Source: Faecalicatena sp.
GTDB lineage: Bacteria; Bacillota; Clostridia; Lachnospirales; Lachnospiraceae
DNA length: 64,000 nucleotides
Reading direction: 5' to 3'
Assembly: GCA_009774255.1 (NCBI GenBank)
Contig: VSNK01000001.1
Location: 61,791 to 125,790 of the forward strand
Positions 15,993 through 25,305 of the stretch are shown piece by piece. The notes under the pieces are model-generated. The model did no database searches, had not been told where the DNA came from, and saw nothing but the letters and a program-made list of their open reading frames with translations. The translations under genes and the position numbers were made by a program. The first letter of the stretch is position 1, and each line of letters begins with the position of its first letter.

Positions 15993-17597
15993 ATGAAAAA
16001 AGAATTTAACGTGACCGGCGCATGCATGCCGGAGTTTCACTATATGGTCGATATCACGAAACGGCTGGAAGCTATCAGAGAATACGTTGATAAAGGAAGA
16101 TACTTTGTGATCAACCGGGCAAGGCAGTATGGAAAAACAACGACACTGCAGGCGCTGAGGGAATATTTAAAAGACGATTATGTTGTGGTCAGTATGGACT
16201 TTCAAAGGCTGGATTCCGCAAAATATCAAGATGGAAATGTCTTTTCACTGGCATTTGCAGCCTATTTCCTGCGGGCGCTGAAAGCAGGAGGTAAAATCTG
16301 TCTGGAGTCGATCAAGGGGGAATGCGGCGAACTGGCCCGAATCACGCGGGAGCAGCCGGAGACGTTCACTCTGTTTGAACTGTTTGGCCATCTCAATGAA
16401 ATCTGCGGAGTATCTGAGCAGCCGGTCGTACTGATGATCGATGAGGTGGACAGTGCATCGGACTATCAGGTCTTTCTGGATTTCCTTTCTCAACTGCGGG
16501 CAGACTATCTGGACAGAAAAAACACTGCGGCATTTCATTCGGTAATCCTCGCGGGAGTGTATGATATAAAAAATATACGTGGGAAGATCCGGGCGGAAGA
16601 CGAGCACAGGCGGAACAGCCCATGGAACATTGCGGCAGATTTTGAGGTAGATATGAGCCTTCCGGAGCATGGGATTGCCAGAATGCTGGCAGAATATGAA
16701 GAAGACTGCCATACCGGAATGGACATGGAACATATTGCGTCCATGATCTACGATTATACATCCGGATATCCGTTCCTTGTATCCCGGATCTGCAAGCTGG
16801 CAGATGAGAGGGTAGCCGGAAGCGCAGATTTTCCGGACAGAAGCGCGGCATGGACAAAGGAAGGAATCTGGGAATCTGTCAGACTTCTTTTGTCAGAAGA
16901 AAACTCTTTGTTCGATTCTCTCATGGAAAAGTTGGATCGCTATCCGGACTTGGATGAGACTCTTTTTACCGTGCTGTTTACCGGAAAAAATATGCCCTAT
17001 AATTATGATAACCAAGCGGTGTCCATTGCGTCGATGTTTGGATTCATCAAAAATGAAAATGGCAGTATCGCGATCGCAAACCGCATTTTTGAAACCAGGT
17101 TATATAATCGATATTTGGCTTCTGAGGAATTGCAAAAGCATGATATTTATCAATCATCCCTCTGGGATAAAAATCAGTTTATTATTGGCGGACATCTGAA
17201 TATTCGGTTGATTCTTGAAAAATTTGTGCTGCATTTTCATGACCTTTATGCAGACAGTGATGAGCGGTTTATAGAGGAATGCGGGCGCAGGCTTTTCTTA
17301 TTATATCTTCGTCCAATCATTAACGGAACCGGCAATTATTACATTGAGTCGCAGACAAGAAACATGGGGCGTACGGATGTAATCGTGGACTATCGGGGAG
17401 AACAGCATGTGATTGAGATGAAAATTTGGAGAGGTCAGGAATATAACCACAGGGGAGAAGAACAAATTGTCGGATATCTGGATGACTACCATCTGAATAA
17501 AGGATATATGCTGAGTTTTTGTTTCAATAAGAAGAAGCAGATTGGAGTAAAAGAAATAATCGTTGGAAATAAAAAAATCATAGAAGCAGTGGTTTAA
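15993..17597 (+). CDS. AAA-like ATPase with C-terminal PD-(D/E)XK-type domain
   Basis: The 534-aa protein has a P-loop variant INRARQYGKTTTLQAL near residue 40 and Walker B VVLMIDEVDSAS near 148. The C-terminal segment GRTDVIVDYRGEQHVIEMKI, then GEEQIVGYLDDYHL, has the D...ExK...Q pattern of PD-(D/E)XK nucleases. It is a distant relative of the AAA-ATPase_like proteins at 25306 and 27317: the same two-part plan but with RARQYGKTT in place of SRPRRFGKS. ATG at 15993; the site in front (AAGAAAGGATT) is moderate. It stands alone. Roles in defence or mobile-element control have been suggested for such proteins but none is shown here. Confidence 0.8.
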   Translation: MKKEFNVTGACMPEFHYMVDITKRLEAIREYVDKGRYFVINRARQYGKTTTLQALREYLKDDYVVVSMDFQRLDSAKYQDGNVFSLAFAAYFLRALKAGGKICLESIKGECGELARITREQPETFTLFELFGHLNEICGVSEQPVVLMIDEVDSASDYQVFLDFLSQLRADYLDRKNTAAFHSVILAGVYDIKNIRGKIRAEDEHRRNSPWNIAADFEVDMSLPEHGIARMLAEYEEDCHTGMDMEHIASMIYDYTSGYPFLVSRICKLADERVAGSADFPDRSAAWTKEGIWESVRLLLSEENSLFDSLMEKLDRYPDLDETLFTVLFTGKNMPYNYDNQAVSIASMFGFIKNENGSIAIANRIFETRLYNRYLASEELQKHDIYQSSLWDKNQFIIGGHLNIRLILEKFVLHFHDLYADSDERFIEECGRRLFLLYLRPIINGTGNYYIESQTRNMGRTDVIVDYRGEQHVIEMKIWRGQEYNHRGEEQIVGYLDDYHLNKGYMLSFCFNKKKQIGVKEIIVGNKKIIEAVV

Positions 17598-17610
17598 GAG
17601 CCTGTTTTCA

Positions 17611-17696
17611 GAAAGGTTCGCCCGGGAAACCTGCGCCTGCGGCGGCCGCGTCGTGACATTGCCTTATACGCCGCGCGCAGCGCTTTCCCGGGTTCT
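17611..17696. repeat. Family B repeat, diverged copy B1
   Basis: TGCGCCTGCGGCGGCCGCGT, then TGACAT and TACGCCGCGCGCAGCGC, correspond to the middle hairpin of B2 and B3. The terminal ATTCGGAGAAG hairpin is missing; CCCGGGAAA at the left pairs with TTTCCCGGG at the right instead. Lies just after the AAA gene. Confidence 0.6.
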
Positions 17697-17798
17697 ACAG
17701 TACTTTCCTACAGCACCTAATCCATTGTCTCAAAAGCAGGCCGCATATATTCTATGGCTCCTCTGCTCAGTCCCTGTGCCCGTGCCTCCGCCTGCATG

Positions 17799-19049
17799 TC
17801 ATAGCTTGTCCTCCTTTGATACCCTCTTTGACCTGTTCATCAGCAGAAAAAGCGCGATGGACAGAATCCCTGTCAACAGATACAATTCCCGGATCGCGAA
17901 TACCGCCGACAGCCCCGCCAGCAAAAACGACCCCACCGGCAGGGACGCACAGGCCAGCGCATTGAATATCCCGCTGATCCTCCCCACAAAATCCTCCGGC
18001 ACCCGGCTCACAAAGAGCACCTGGACCGTGACCCCGATCACGGAATTTACCACACCAAAAGCAAATGCCGCAATAAAATAGCCGAGATACTTTCCCTCAT
18101 CCGAAGGAATGATCCCGATCAGAAGATAGGCAAAATACAGCAGGCCGATCAGGACTCCTCCCCAGATCAGCACCTGTTTTTCCGAGATTTTTTGTGAAAC
18201 AACCGGCAAAAGCAGCGCTCCTAATATCATACCGATCGTAATTGCCGTCCCGCCCACGGACATCGCAAATACGTCCAGCCTCAGATATTCGCTGATATAA
18301 GCAGCCTGGAGGTTCTCAATGGGCAGCGTACATAAATTCTGCGCCACACAGACCGCGCAGACCATCATTGCCAGCTCACTGGTTTTAAAATAGGTGAACC
18401 CTTCTTTGAGAGCGCCGACATATCCCTTGATCTGAAACCGCTGTTTTTCCCTGCTCTCCTCCTTCACCTTCAGCAGTAAAAGCAGCAGCCCGGAAGCCAG
18501 AAACGTCACCGCGTCCACAAACAGCGCGCCGCCGATTCCGATCCCTCCTATGATGATCCCGGCACAGCCCATCCCGATCAGCTCCGAGGTTCTCCGCACC
18601 CCCTGATCCATGGAAATGGCCGCCTTATAATTTTCCTTTTTCAGGATCTGCGGCAGGATTGCCAGCCCATTTGGAATCCGAAGGGCCTCTATGGAGGAAT
18701 TCAGAAACGTAAAAACAAGCAGATGCCACGGCTTCAAAACTCCCAGCAGCATGCACATGCCTGTGAAAAAGACCACCGCTCCCCGGGCTATATCACAGAT
18801 GACGATGACTCTTTTTTTGCGGAAATATTCCGTCAGCGCACCGCCCAGCGGCTGAAACAAAACCGTCGGAACCATGTTTACGCCCAGGATGACGGACAGC
18901 CACGCCGTGGAACCTGTTAGCTGGTAAACCATCCAGCTGTAGGCGATCGCATCCACAGAATCCCCGAACCGGCTGATCAGATTCGCCAGAATCACATACC
19001 GGAAATTCTTTTCATTTTTTATGATATCCGTATACACACCCAATTTCAC
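17799..19049 (-). CDS. MFS transporter, MefA/macrolide-efflux-like
   Basis: The 416-aa protein has twelve predicted membrane spans. The opening FRYVILANLISRFGDSVDAI and the NMVPTVLFQPLGGALTEYFR loop-2 region are typical of the DHA3/MefA branch of MFS drug exporters. I take GTG at 19049 as start (AGAGGTAAAG in front). Immediately after its stop a minus-strand 23-codon frame (MQAEARAQGLSRGAIEYM, then RPAFETMD) sits behind AAGGAGGACAAGC; it may be the tail of a lost gene. The substrate is unknown. It is alone on the minus strand. Confidence 0.85.
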   Translation of the reverse strand: MKLGVYTDIIKNEKNFRYVILANLISRFGDSVDAIAYSWMVYQLTGSTAWLSVILGVNMVPTVLFQPLGGALTEYFRKKRVIVICDIARGAVVFFTGMCMLLGVLKPWHLLVFTFLNSSIEALRIPNGLAILPQILKKENYKAAISMDQGVRRTSELIGMGCAGIIIGGIGIGGALFVDAVTFLASGLLLLLLKVKEESREKQRFQIKGYVGALKEGFTYFKTSELAMMVCAVCVAQNLCTLPIENLQAAYISEYLRLDVFAMSVGGTAITIGMILGALLLPVVSQKISEKQVLIWGGVLIGLLYFAYLLIGIIPSDEGKYLGYFIAAFAFGVVNSVIGVTVQVLFVSRVPEDFVGRISGIFNALACASLPVGSFLLAGLSAVFAIRELYLLTGILSIALFLLMNRSKRVSKEDKL

Positions 19050-19062
19050 AATCTTTACCTCT

Positions 19063-19845
19063 TCACATTCGTAAATTGCTCAGTACTTCCACCTTACACG
19101 CATGCTGTTTTGTTTTCTTCTCATACCCGATTCCAACCGCCAGAATCCGGCCCGTATATTTGGGTTTTTCTCCCAGTTTGCCCTTAAAGCGCAGGGCATA
19201 CCCCTTCTCCCGAATCTGCCGGATGGCAGCTCCCGGAGTATCATCCACCTTCAATTCCAGAATCATACAATCTTACTTGCTTTTTAAAAGAGCTTTTAGG
19301 AACAGAAGATACTGCTCCTGTTCCCTCCCCGATATAAAAGGCATATGGAAAACCGCATCCCATTCATCCATCACAAATATGAACGTATTCCCTGTTTTTT
19401 CAAAGATACGTGTCAAAATATCCCATACCGCCTCCTCCGGATCTATCTTCACCTCCGGGTACGCCTCCGCCAGATCACTTATGATCCCTTTTTCTATGCG
19501 CAGGATATACTGCTGATAATCCTGACAGTTCCTTGGTATCTCACTGAAATCAATAAAGATCACATGATGCCTGTTCAAATGCTCCCGATAATGCTCTGAC
19601 TGTGCAATTTCCAGTCCGTCAAACAGATCACTGCTGTCGATCTCCTTTCCAAAAAAAGAGGCAATCATATTTGCCATGACAGTTTTCCCAAAACGACGCG
19701 GTCTTGTAATACAGAAAAACCTCTTTTCCTTTCCCAGTGCCGGAAGCAGATCTTCTATCAAAGGTGTTTTATCTACAAAGTACGTATCCGTTACCACCGC
19801 CTGATACTTTCTATAAGGAGACATACTGTTTAAAAACATTCCCAT
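19063..19845 (-). pseudogene. AAA-ATPase-like / PD-(D/E)XK gene with the middle deleted
   Basis: From ATG 19845 the frame encodes MGMFLNSMSPYRKYQ, Walker A ITRPRRFGKTVMAN and Walker B FIFVMDEWDAVF. It stops (TAA) after LLFLKALLKSK at 19273. Two codons later, in the same frame, DCMILELKVDDTPGAAIRQI begins, which is the last part of the nuclease domain (compare PALVIELKW in the 25306 gene). About 270 codons between the two halves are missing. A clean internal deletion is therefore visible. Confidence 0.88.
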
Positions 19846-20008
19846 ACGGCACACATCCTTCCTCTTCCACACCTTCTCCGACTTCATAATTTGTGCCCAT
19901 ATCGGCACCCGACACAAACGATCATGAAAGATTACTTTCATACTTTGTTTTAAGTATACCTGATTTCGCTTTCACGTACAACTCTAATTTTATATACATC
20001 CTCCCGAC

Positions 20009-20530
20009 TTATTCAATCCGCAGCTCCACCTCCCCTGTAAAGTGCTCCCCCGTAATGCCGATATAATTTCCTCCCTCCGGCAGTGTCAGCGTCTCCCTGT
20101 ATGTCCCATCTGCGTCAAGCAGCACCGTCGTCTCCTCACTCCCGGATTCCCAAAATAGCTCCGCGCTTCCCATATCCCCTTCTATCCTGCAGAACACGCT
20201 GACTTCTTTGCCGTATTCCCGATGGATCGTGGTTCCGCCGAATAAGTATTCTGTTTTGGAAAAGTCATCGTAATCCGCCGTATATTCTCCGGTATAGCGG
20301 TCCACGCCATATTCCCGTCTGCCCTTCAGCAGGAAATCACTCGTCAGCCTGAAATCTCCGGCAAATTCAAGCACCTCGTCGTAGCTTTCCAGGATTTCAT
20401 CCTTGGAGCAGCCGCAGCTGCACAGACAGAAACCGCCGAGCAGAACACAGAAAAACAGCAGGAAATATTTTCGTACGGACAGCGCCCAAAATGCACTGTC
20501 CTGTTTTGAATTGCTGCAGATGTTTTTCAT
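20009..20530 (-). CDS. Small lipoprotein, function unknown
   Basis: The 173-aa protein has a hydrophobic stretch LLFFCVLLGGFCLCSCGC near residues 25-42 that ends in several cysteines and fits a lipoprotein signal. The rest is polar, with no family I recognise, and predicted beta-rich (for example LFGGTTIHREYGKEVSVFCR). It is the last gene behind the ABC set 20602-23131, 70 bases after it and on the same strand. It might therefore be an accessory surface protein of that resistance system, as LanI-type lipoproteins are for lantibiotic immunity; this is inference only. Confidence 0.7.
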   Translation of the reverse strand: MKNICSNSKQDSAFWALSVRKYFLLFFCVLLGGFCLCSCGCSKDEILESYDEVLEFAGDFRLTSDFLLKGRREYGVDRYTGEYTADYDDFSKTEYLFGGTTIHREYGKEVSVFCRIEGDMGSAELFWESGSEETTVLLDADGTYRETLTLPEGGNYIGITGEHFTGEVELRIE

Positions 20531-20601
20531 ATCCTCACCTCCCTATTTGTAACTTTTTCATGCGGGCAATTCCCGTATCGTTTTTTTTGCGATACTTTAC
20601 A

Positions 20602-21423
20602 CTACTTCCCCGGTCTGTTCCGCTGGGCTGCGCGCAGGGCGGCTCCTTTTTTCCCGGAGCTCTTTTTGCCGTGTACATCCCCCGGCGCCCTGGAAGTGCC
20701 GACCAGTACTGCCGCGATCAGCAGCATGCTTCCCAGCGAAGCGATCCCCAGCGGCACGCTTCCCTTTCCCGCGGTCCCTGAATAGGATGTCGTATCAAAT
20801 CCGATCAGGGTCAGCGCCGCGGAATATGGATAGATATTTCTCAAAAGCCCCTCCTTAAAAAACAGGACACAGTATCCCGTAAGGAAGGCGAAGACCGAAC
20901 CGGACATAAAGCGTCCCGGCTTCCTGACGCAGATCGTGATGATCGGAAGTACCACAATGTATATGCAGACGGAAAGCCCGATCATCTGCAGCAGCCCCTT
21001 TATGAATACGAAAAAATTCAGATTCGAAAGCCCCCCTAAGAATCCTACCGCCAGCGTCACCACAAAGCTGTAAATACCGAAGAGGACTGCCAGAAGCCCC
21101 ATGGCGGCCAGCTTTCCTGTCAGGAATTTCCGGAAGGAAACCGGGACAGTCAATATATTTTTCAGGGTGTCGTCCGTATACTCCCGGTTAACCAGATACC
21201 CGCCGATCAGGGTAAACAAAACCGGCATGAAGATCTGCGCGTTTCCCCAGACCGTATTCTCCACCAATGCTGGGATATCAAAATTGGCACGTTTGAACTC
21301 TTCATTCACCACCAATTGTGAGTAAAACTGGAGAAGTGGGGAACACACCATACCCAGCAGCCCGATCAGCAAGATATGATATCTTTTCATTTTGAGAAAC
21401 TCTGTTTTTATGATCGATCGCAT
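20602..21423 (-). CDS. ABC-2 type permease (peptide-antibiotic resistance type)
   Basis: It is 273 aa from the ATG at 21423, eight bases after AGGAGG; an ATG two codons upstream is too near the site. Six membrane spans are visible. After a first long outside loop comes LVNREYTDDTLKNILTVPVS, a hallmark of BcrB/LanE-like permeases, preceding span 3. It ends with a basic tail. Second permease of the set, following the one at 21436 by a few bases. With the ATPase at 22208 it should form a pump or immunity transporter. Confidence 0.85.
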   Translation of the reverse strand: MRSIIKTEFLKMKRYHILLIGLLGMVCSPLLQFYSQLVVNEEFKRANFDIPALVENTVWGNAQIFMPVLFTLIGGYLVNREYTDDTLKNILTVPVSFRKFLTGKLAAMGLLAVLFGIYSFVVTLAVGFLGGLSNLNFFVFIKGLLQMIGLSVCIYIVVLPIITICVRKPGRFMSGSVFAFLTGYCVLFFKEGLLRNIYPYSAALTLIGFDTTSYSGTAGKGSVPLGIASLGSMLLIAAVLVGTSRAPGDVHGKKSSGKKGAALRAAQRNRPGK

Positions 21424-21435
21424 TTCCATTTCCTC

Positions 21436-22215
21436 CTATATCTCTTGTTTTTGATAGACTCTTGTCAGCAGAAGCATGCAGATTGCCGCCTCCGCCATCA
21501 GCACGGCAAAGACTGCCGGAGTGGACACGAAGTAGGGACGAAAGCCTTCATAAAATGTTCGAAGCGTCTCCTCCGCGTCTTCTATCGAAATAAACTGATA
21601 CAGCCACCGGAAGATCATGGGCACCGGAAGGAGTGTGGCTGCATTTGGACCCAGCGGCACCCTCAAAAACGCATCGCTGATATGCGTGATATATCCCGCC
21701 ATGGTATAGGCAAACGCAATGATCACGGAGATAATGTAGGATTTGTTGCACCAGACCACCAGCAGCAGGCAGGGCATCTCCGCTGCCCAGAGCAGGATTC
21801 CTGTTCCCGCGGTCAGAAGGAGCTGCATTCCCAATCCGTCCATCGATGCTCCTGAGAGGGCTGCCAGCAGGACAGCTGTCACGGCTCCCGTCAATTCATA
21901 GCATACATTGAAGATCAGCAGCACAAAAATCTTTGCCGACGCCAGACGGCCCTTCGTGACGGGAACGCACATTAGGTTTTTTAACGTATCATGATCCTGC
22001 TCCTCAAAAAACAGGTTGGCCGCCACAATGACCGACAGAGGGATCAGCACCAGAAAGCCATTCTCCTGCCGGATCACGCCCATCATATTATCCAGGCTCC
22101 GGTCGGCTAGGATCAGGGTATACATGACGGGCATGATGAATGTGGTCAGAAACGCGGTATAAAACAATTTTTTCCGTTTTGTTTTCCGAAATTCGCAGAT
22201 GATCAGCTTAAGCAA
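21436..22215 (-). CDS. ABC-2 type permease
   Basis: About 259 aa with six spans; the family-typical NLFFEEQDHDTLKNLMCVPV follows span 2, as in its partner permease. The start is uncertain. I chose TTG at 22215 (LLKLIICEFRKTKRKKLFYT), behind GGGGTGAGGGAA and overlapping the ATPase stop by 8 bases. The open frame continues to 22296 but would overlap the ATPase by 89 bases. The arrangement ATPase-permease-permease is that of LanFEG and BcrAB-type peptide resistance exporters. Confidence 0.82.
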   Translation of the reverse strand: MLKLIICEFRKTKRKKLFYTAFLTTFIMPVMYTLILADRSLDNMMGVIRQENGFLVLIPLSVIVAANLFFEEQDHDTLKNLMCVPVTKGRLASAKIFVLLIFNVCYELTGAVTAVLLAALSGASMDGLGMQLLLTAGTGILLWAAEMPCLLLVVWCNKSYIISVIIAFAYTMAGYITHISDAFLRVPLGPNAATLLPVPMIFRWLYQFISIEDAEETLRTFYEGFRPYFVSTPAVFAVLMAEAAICMLLLTRVYQKQEI

Positions 22216-23131
22216 TTCCCTCACCCCCTGTAACCCGCTTGAAATAATCCTCCAGACTTTCCTCGCAGGTATGGGCCTCCCGCACCTCCAGACCATTTTC
22301 CACGAAGGCGGCCACCACCTGCCCCACCGGAAGCTTCATGTTATGCAGCCGCATGTTGTGGTCATCCTGTATGGTAAAATGCCGTTCCTGAAAATGGCGT
22401 TCCAGTATCCTGGCAGCCTGGGCCGTATCGGATATGAGAAAATGCACATGCCTGCTGCTTTTTTTCTCCAGCTGTGCAAGTGTCTCCTCCTCCAGCAGTA
22501 TTCCATGGTCGATGATCCCGATATCATCTGCCAGGAGGGCGATCTCCGAAAGGATATGGCTGGAGATGAGGATCGTTTTTCCCCGTTCCTCGCAGAGGCT
22601 GCGGATAAAGGACCGGACCTCCGCGATGCCGATGGGATCCAGGCCATTGATGGGTTCGTCCAGGATCAGAAGCTCCGGGTCATGCATGACCGCAAGCGCG
22701 ATCGCCAGGCGCTGCTTCATCCCAAGGGAATACTGGGAAAACAGCTTTTTGTCTTTGTAGGGCAGGCCAACCAGATCCAATGCGTTTTTGATCGCCCCAG
22801 GACCCGGCACCCCCCGCAAAGTGGCGAAAATACGCAGGTTTTCCGTACCTGTCAGGTTGGGATAAAAACCGGGTGACTCAATCAGGCTGCCGATCCGGGG
22901 CAGCAGCTTTTTCTCATTGCCCTGCAGGGGCTTTCCCCAGATCATCACCGCCCCGGAGCTTGGATTTGTCAGCCCCAGCAGCATCTTCATCGTGGTTGTC
23001 TTGCCGGCTCCGTTTCTCCCAAGTAGGCCGTAGATGCGGCCTCTCTGCACATGGATATTCAGATCCGCGACACTTTTCTGCGCTCCGTATTGTTTGGTAA
23101 GATTCTTTGTTTCAATGATATATTTGACCAT
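22208..23131 (-). CDS. ABC transporter ATP-binding protein (LanF/BcrA type)
   Basis: The 307-aa protein has Walker A LLGRNGAGKTTTMKMLLG near residue 35, signature LGMKQRLAIALAV near 136, Walker B LLILDEPINGLDP near 156 and switch His in ILISSHILSE. The C-terminal third (ARILERHFQERHFTIQDDHN onward) is the variable domain of BcrA/LanF proteins. RBS AAAGGAGG before ATG. First gene of the set. Its promoter region carries four 11-bp direct repeats (23236-23279), the expected binding pattern of an OmpR-type regulator such as the one at 24550. Confidence 0.92.
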   Translation of the reverse strand: MVKYIIETKNLTKQYGAQKSVADLNIHVQRGRIYGLLGRNGAGKTTTMKMLLGLTNPSSGAVMIWGKPLQGNEKKLLPRIGSLIESPGFYPNLTGTENLRIFATLRGVPGPGAIKNALDLVGLPYKDKKLFSQYSLGMKQRLAIALAVMHDPELLILDEPINGLDPIGIAEVRSFIRSLCEERGKTILISSHILSEIALLADDIGIIDHGILLEEETLAQLEKKSSRHVHFLISDTAQAARILERHFQERHFTIQDDHNMRLHNMKLPVGQVVAAFVENGLEVREAHTCEESLEDYFKRVTGGEGIA

Positions 23132-23235
23132 TGCGAAACCTCCTTTTTTCTATTCAAAAAAAATCTTCCTGGCTGATTCTCCGGCGGGAAACAGCCCGCT
23201 CCATTTCTCTGACAGGATTGATTCTATCATGCCAA

Positions 23236-23279
23236 CCTTGCATAAACCTTGCATAAACCTTGCATAAACCTTGCAATTT
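23236..23279 (-). promoter_or_regulatory. Four 11-bp direct repeats in the ABC promoter
   Basis: CCTTGCATAAA occurs at 23236, 23247 and 23258, and CCTTGCAATTT at 23269, with exact 11-base spacing (one helical turn). On the transcribed (minus) strand they read TTTATGCAAGG and end just before GGCATGATAGAAT, which contains a -10-like element. There is no good -35, so activator binding there is likely. Confidence 0.7.
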
Positions 23280-23320
23280 TTCCAACCTACTCATCCGAAT
23301 AGTTAGCAATTTTCCTCAAG

Positions 23321-23453
23321 AACAAAGAGTTTCGCTTGCGAAACTCGCGCCTGCGGCGGTCGCATTGCGACATCTACCTCGTACGCCGCAGTGCGCATCC
23401 TCCCGGAGGGTTTTATTCTATAGGAAAATTCGGAGAAGTTTCCTATAGAATAA
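23321..23453. repeat. Family B repeat, full copy B2
   Basis: Three hairpins in a row: GTTTCGCTTGCGAAAC; TGCGGCGGTCGCA...TACGCCGCA; and TTCTATAGGAAA-ATTCGGAGAAG-TTTCCTATAGAA. Closest copy is B3 at 59337. In that copy the third stem has C and G where B2 has A and T, so pairing is kept. Confidence 0.85.
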
Positions 23454-23492
23454 AAAAAGTGTAAAGCCCCGCATAGATAAAGGCTTTACACC
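23452..23492 (-). terminator. Terminator after the histidine kinase gene
   Basis: Read on the minus strand: GTGTAAAGCC, a 12-base loop, GGGCTTTACAC, then seven T. It overlaps the end of repeat B2 and separates the two-component operon from the ABC operon. Confidence 0.85.
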
Positions 23493-23580
23493 TTGATGTA
23501 TTTTTTGTAATTTCTCCGGACAGCAGCAATATGAAAAGCAGACTGTACAACGCCTTACTAAAGGCTGGTTTTCCATATCG

Positions 23581-24540
23581 CTATTGGGCGGAATTTTTAT
23601 TATAAATGTTCTTCTCATCTGTCATTTCCGCCAGAGGGAATTGCAGAGTAAATATGGTCCCTTCCCCGGGTGTGCTGTCTGCCGTGATCACTCCGTCCAT
23701 TTTCTCGGTAAGGCGGCGCGCGATCGACAGCCCAAGGCCGCTGCCTTTTTCGGACCGTCCCTTGTCACATTTGTAAAGGCGCTCAAAGATATGCTTCAAG
23801 TCCTCCTTGTCGATCCCCACGCCATCATCTGCCAGACAGATTTTTACGTCCCTACCCTGTCCAGACAGGGAAATCTCCAGGTTCTTTGCACGACTGTGGG
23901 AAACCGCATTTTGTATAAGGTTGTTTAAGATCCGCATATAGCCGTCCGGATCAAGCTTTACCCTAAAAGGCTGTTCCGGAATATCTGCCGCCAGATCTAT
24001 CCGTGCATCTTCCAATACCGGGATCCAGTCGATCAGTATCTTCCGGGTCAGCTCCGTCAGGTCAAGATTCATGATATTCATGGTAAATTCGTCGGAACCA
24101 AGCCTGAACCAGTCAAACAGCACATCTATATAATCCTTCAGGTCATGGGCCTTTTGGCGGGCGGTTTCGATATAGCTGTCCCGTTCTTTTCCCTCCACGA
24201 TCCTTTTATGGGCGGCATCCAGATAGCCGATCAGTGTGGTCAGCGGTGTTCGGACATCGTGGGAAAGACTGGTCATGAGCTGCCGGTTTGTTTCCTCCGT
24301 CTGATGATACACGGAAAGCTGGTTTTCATAGGAGAGGACGATATCGTTGATCCCATAGGCAAGCGGAGCCGTAAGCTCATGCGTTTCTGCCAGGATCCTC
24401 CGGTTTCCGTTCCCGTTTTTTACATCCTCCAAAACCTCAGACATTTCCTGAATCTGTTTTTTTACGCGCCGGATCGTGAGGGCACAGCCGCAGACGGACA
24501 TAAGGGCGATGCCGATTCCGATCAGGGCAACAGTTTCCAT
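23581..24540 (-). CDS. Sensor histidine kinase (BceS/LanK-like small sensor)
   Basis: About 319 aa from ATG 24540; a TTG two codons upstream is an alternative. One membrane span lies at the N-terminus (VALIGIGIALMSVCGCALTI) with almost no external part. H-box SLSHDVRTPLTTLIGYLDAA has the phospho-His near residue 97. N-box NNLIQNAVSHS, G1 LADDGVGI and G2 KGSGLGLSIA boxes are all present. The lack of a sensor domain resembles intramembrane-sensing kinases, which respond to cell-wall-active peptides through a partner transporter. It follows its response regulator by 9 bases. Confidence 0.9.
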   Translation of the reverse strand: METVALIGIGIALMSVCGCALTIRRVKKQIQEMSEVLEDVKNGNGNRRILAETHELTAPLAYGINDIVLSYENQLSVYHQTEETNRQLMTSLSHDVRTPLTTLIGYLDAAHKRIVEGKERDSYIETARQKAHDLKDYIDVLFDWFRLGSDEFTMNIMNLDLTELTRKILIDWIPVLEDARIDLAADIPEQPFRVKLDPDGYMRILNNLIQNAVSHSRAKNLEISLSGQGRDVKICLADDGVGIDKEDLKHIFERLYKCDKGRSEKGSGLGLSIARRLTEKMDGVITADSTPGEGTIFTLQFPLAEMTDEKNIYNKNSAQ

Positions 24541-24549
24541 AGACAACGG

Positions 24550-25242
24550 TCAGACCTCCTTATTAAAACGGTAGCCAATCCCCTTTACCGTCTGGATATA
24601 TCTGGGGCTTCCGGGAGTTTCTTCGATCTTCTTGCGCAGGCGGCTGATGATCGCCATGATATTGCTGTCGTCATAGACATATTCCTCCCCCCATACCTCC
24701 TCATAAATCTGCTGCTTTGTAAGGATCTTTCCCTGATGCCGCGCCAAAAACACCAGCAGGTCAAATTCCTTCGGCGGCAGGTCGAAGGTGCCGTTGACCG
24801 TGGAAATGGAGCGGCTGTCAAAGTAGATGGCCAGGCTGTCAAAATCGAGCCGCGTGGGCTGTCCGCCTGCCTGGTTAAAGCGGGTGTACCGCCTGATCAG
24901 GGAGAGGATGCGGGCGATCAGCTCCTCCATATCAAAAGGCTTTGTCAGATAGTCGTCGGCGCCTGCGCGCAGTCCCCGCACCTTTGAGGCGCTGTCGTTT
25001 TTGGATGTAAACATCAGGATCGGCAGGCTGTGCTCCTTCCGGATCTGCTCCAGGGTTTCAAAACCATCCATTCCAGGCATCATGACATCCAGAATAGCAA
25101 GCTGGTATTCACTTTCTTTGAGCCTTTCCAGACCGCTTTTTCCGGAATAGCAGCAGTCAGCTTCTATACTTTCCTGTAAAACGCTCCGCTTGATCAGGGC
25201 GCATAATTCTTTGTCATCATCTATAATCAGGATTCTGTTCAT
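24550..25242 (-). CDS. OmpR/PhoB-type response regulator
   Basis: It is 230 aa from ATG 25242 (GAGGAAAACAG in front); the longer frame to 25302 lacks a site. Receiver: DDDKELC acidic pocket, phospho-Asp in LAILDVMMPGMDG, Thr in PILMFTSKND and Lys in DYLTKPFD. C-terminal winged helix: LPPKEFDLLVFLARHQGKIL and VYDDSNIMAIISRLRKKIEE. Pairs with the kinase downstream. The likely target is the ABC set 20009-23131, whose promoter holds 11-bp direct repeats suited to this class. Confidence 0.93.
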   Translation of the reverse strand: MNRILIIDDDKELCALIKRSVLQESIEADCCYSGKSGLERLKESEYQLAILDVMMPGMDGFETLEQIRKEHSLPILMFTSKNDSASKVRGLRAGADDYLTKPFDMEELIARILSLIRRYTRFNQAGGQPTRLDFDSLAIYFDSRSISTVNGTFDLPPKEFDLLVFLARHQGKILTKQQIYEEVWGEEYVYDDSNIMAIISRLRKKIEETPGSPRYIQTVKGIGYRFNKEV

Positions 25243-25305
25243 GAACTGTTTTCCTCTGATTTCATGTTTATTATTTGATTTATGCTTGCAGGTACTCTTC
25301 ATCTC

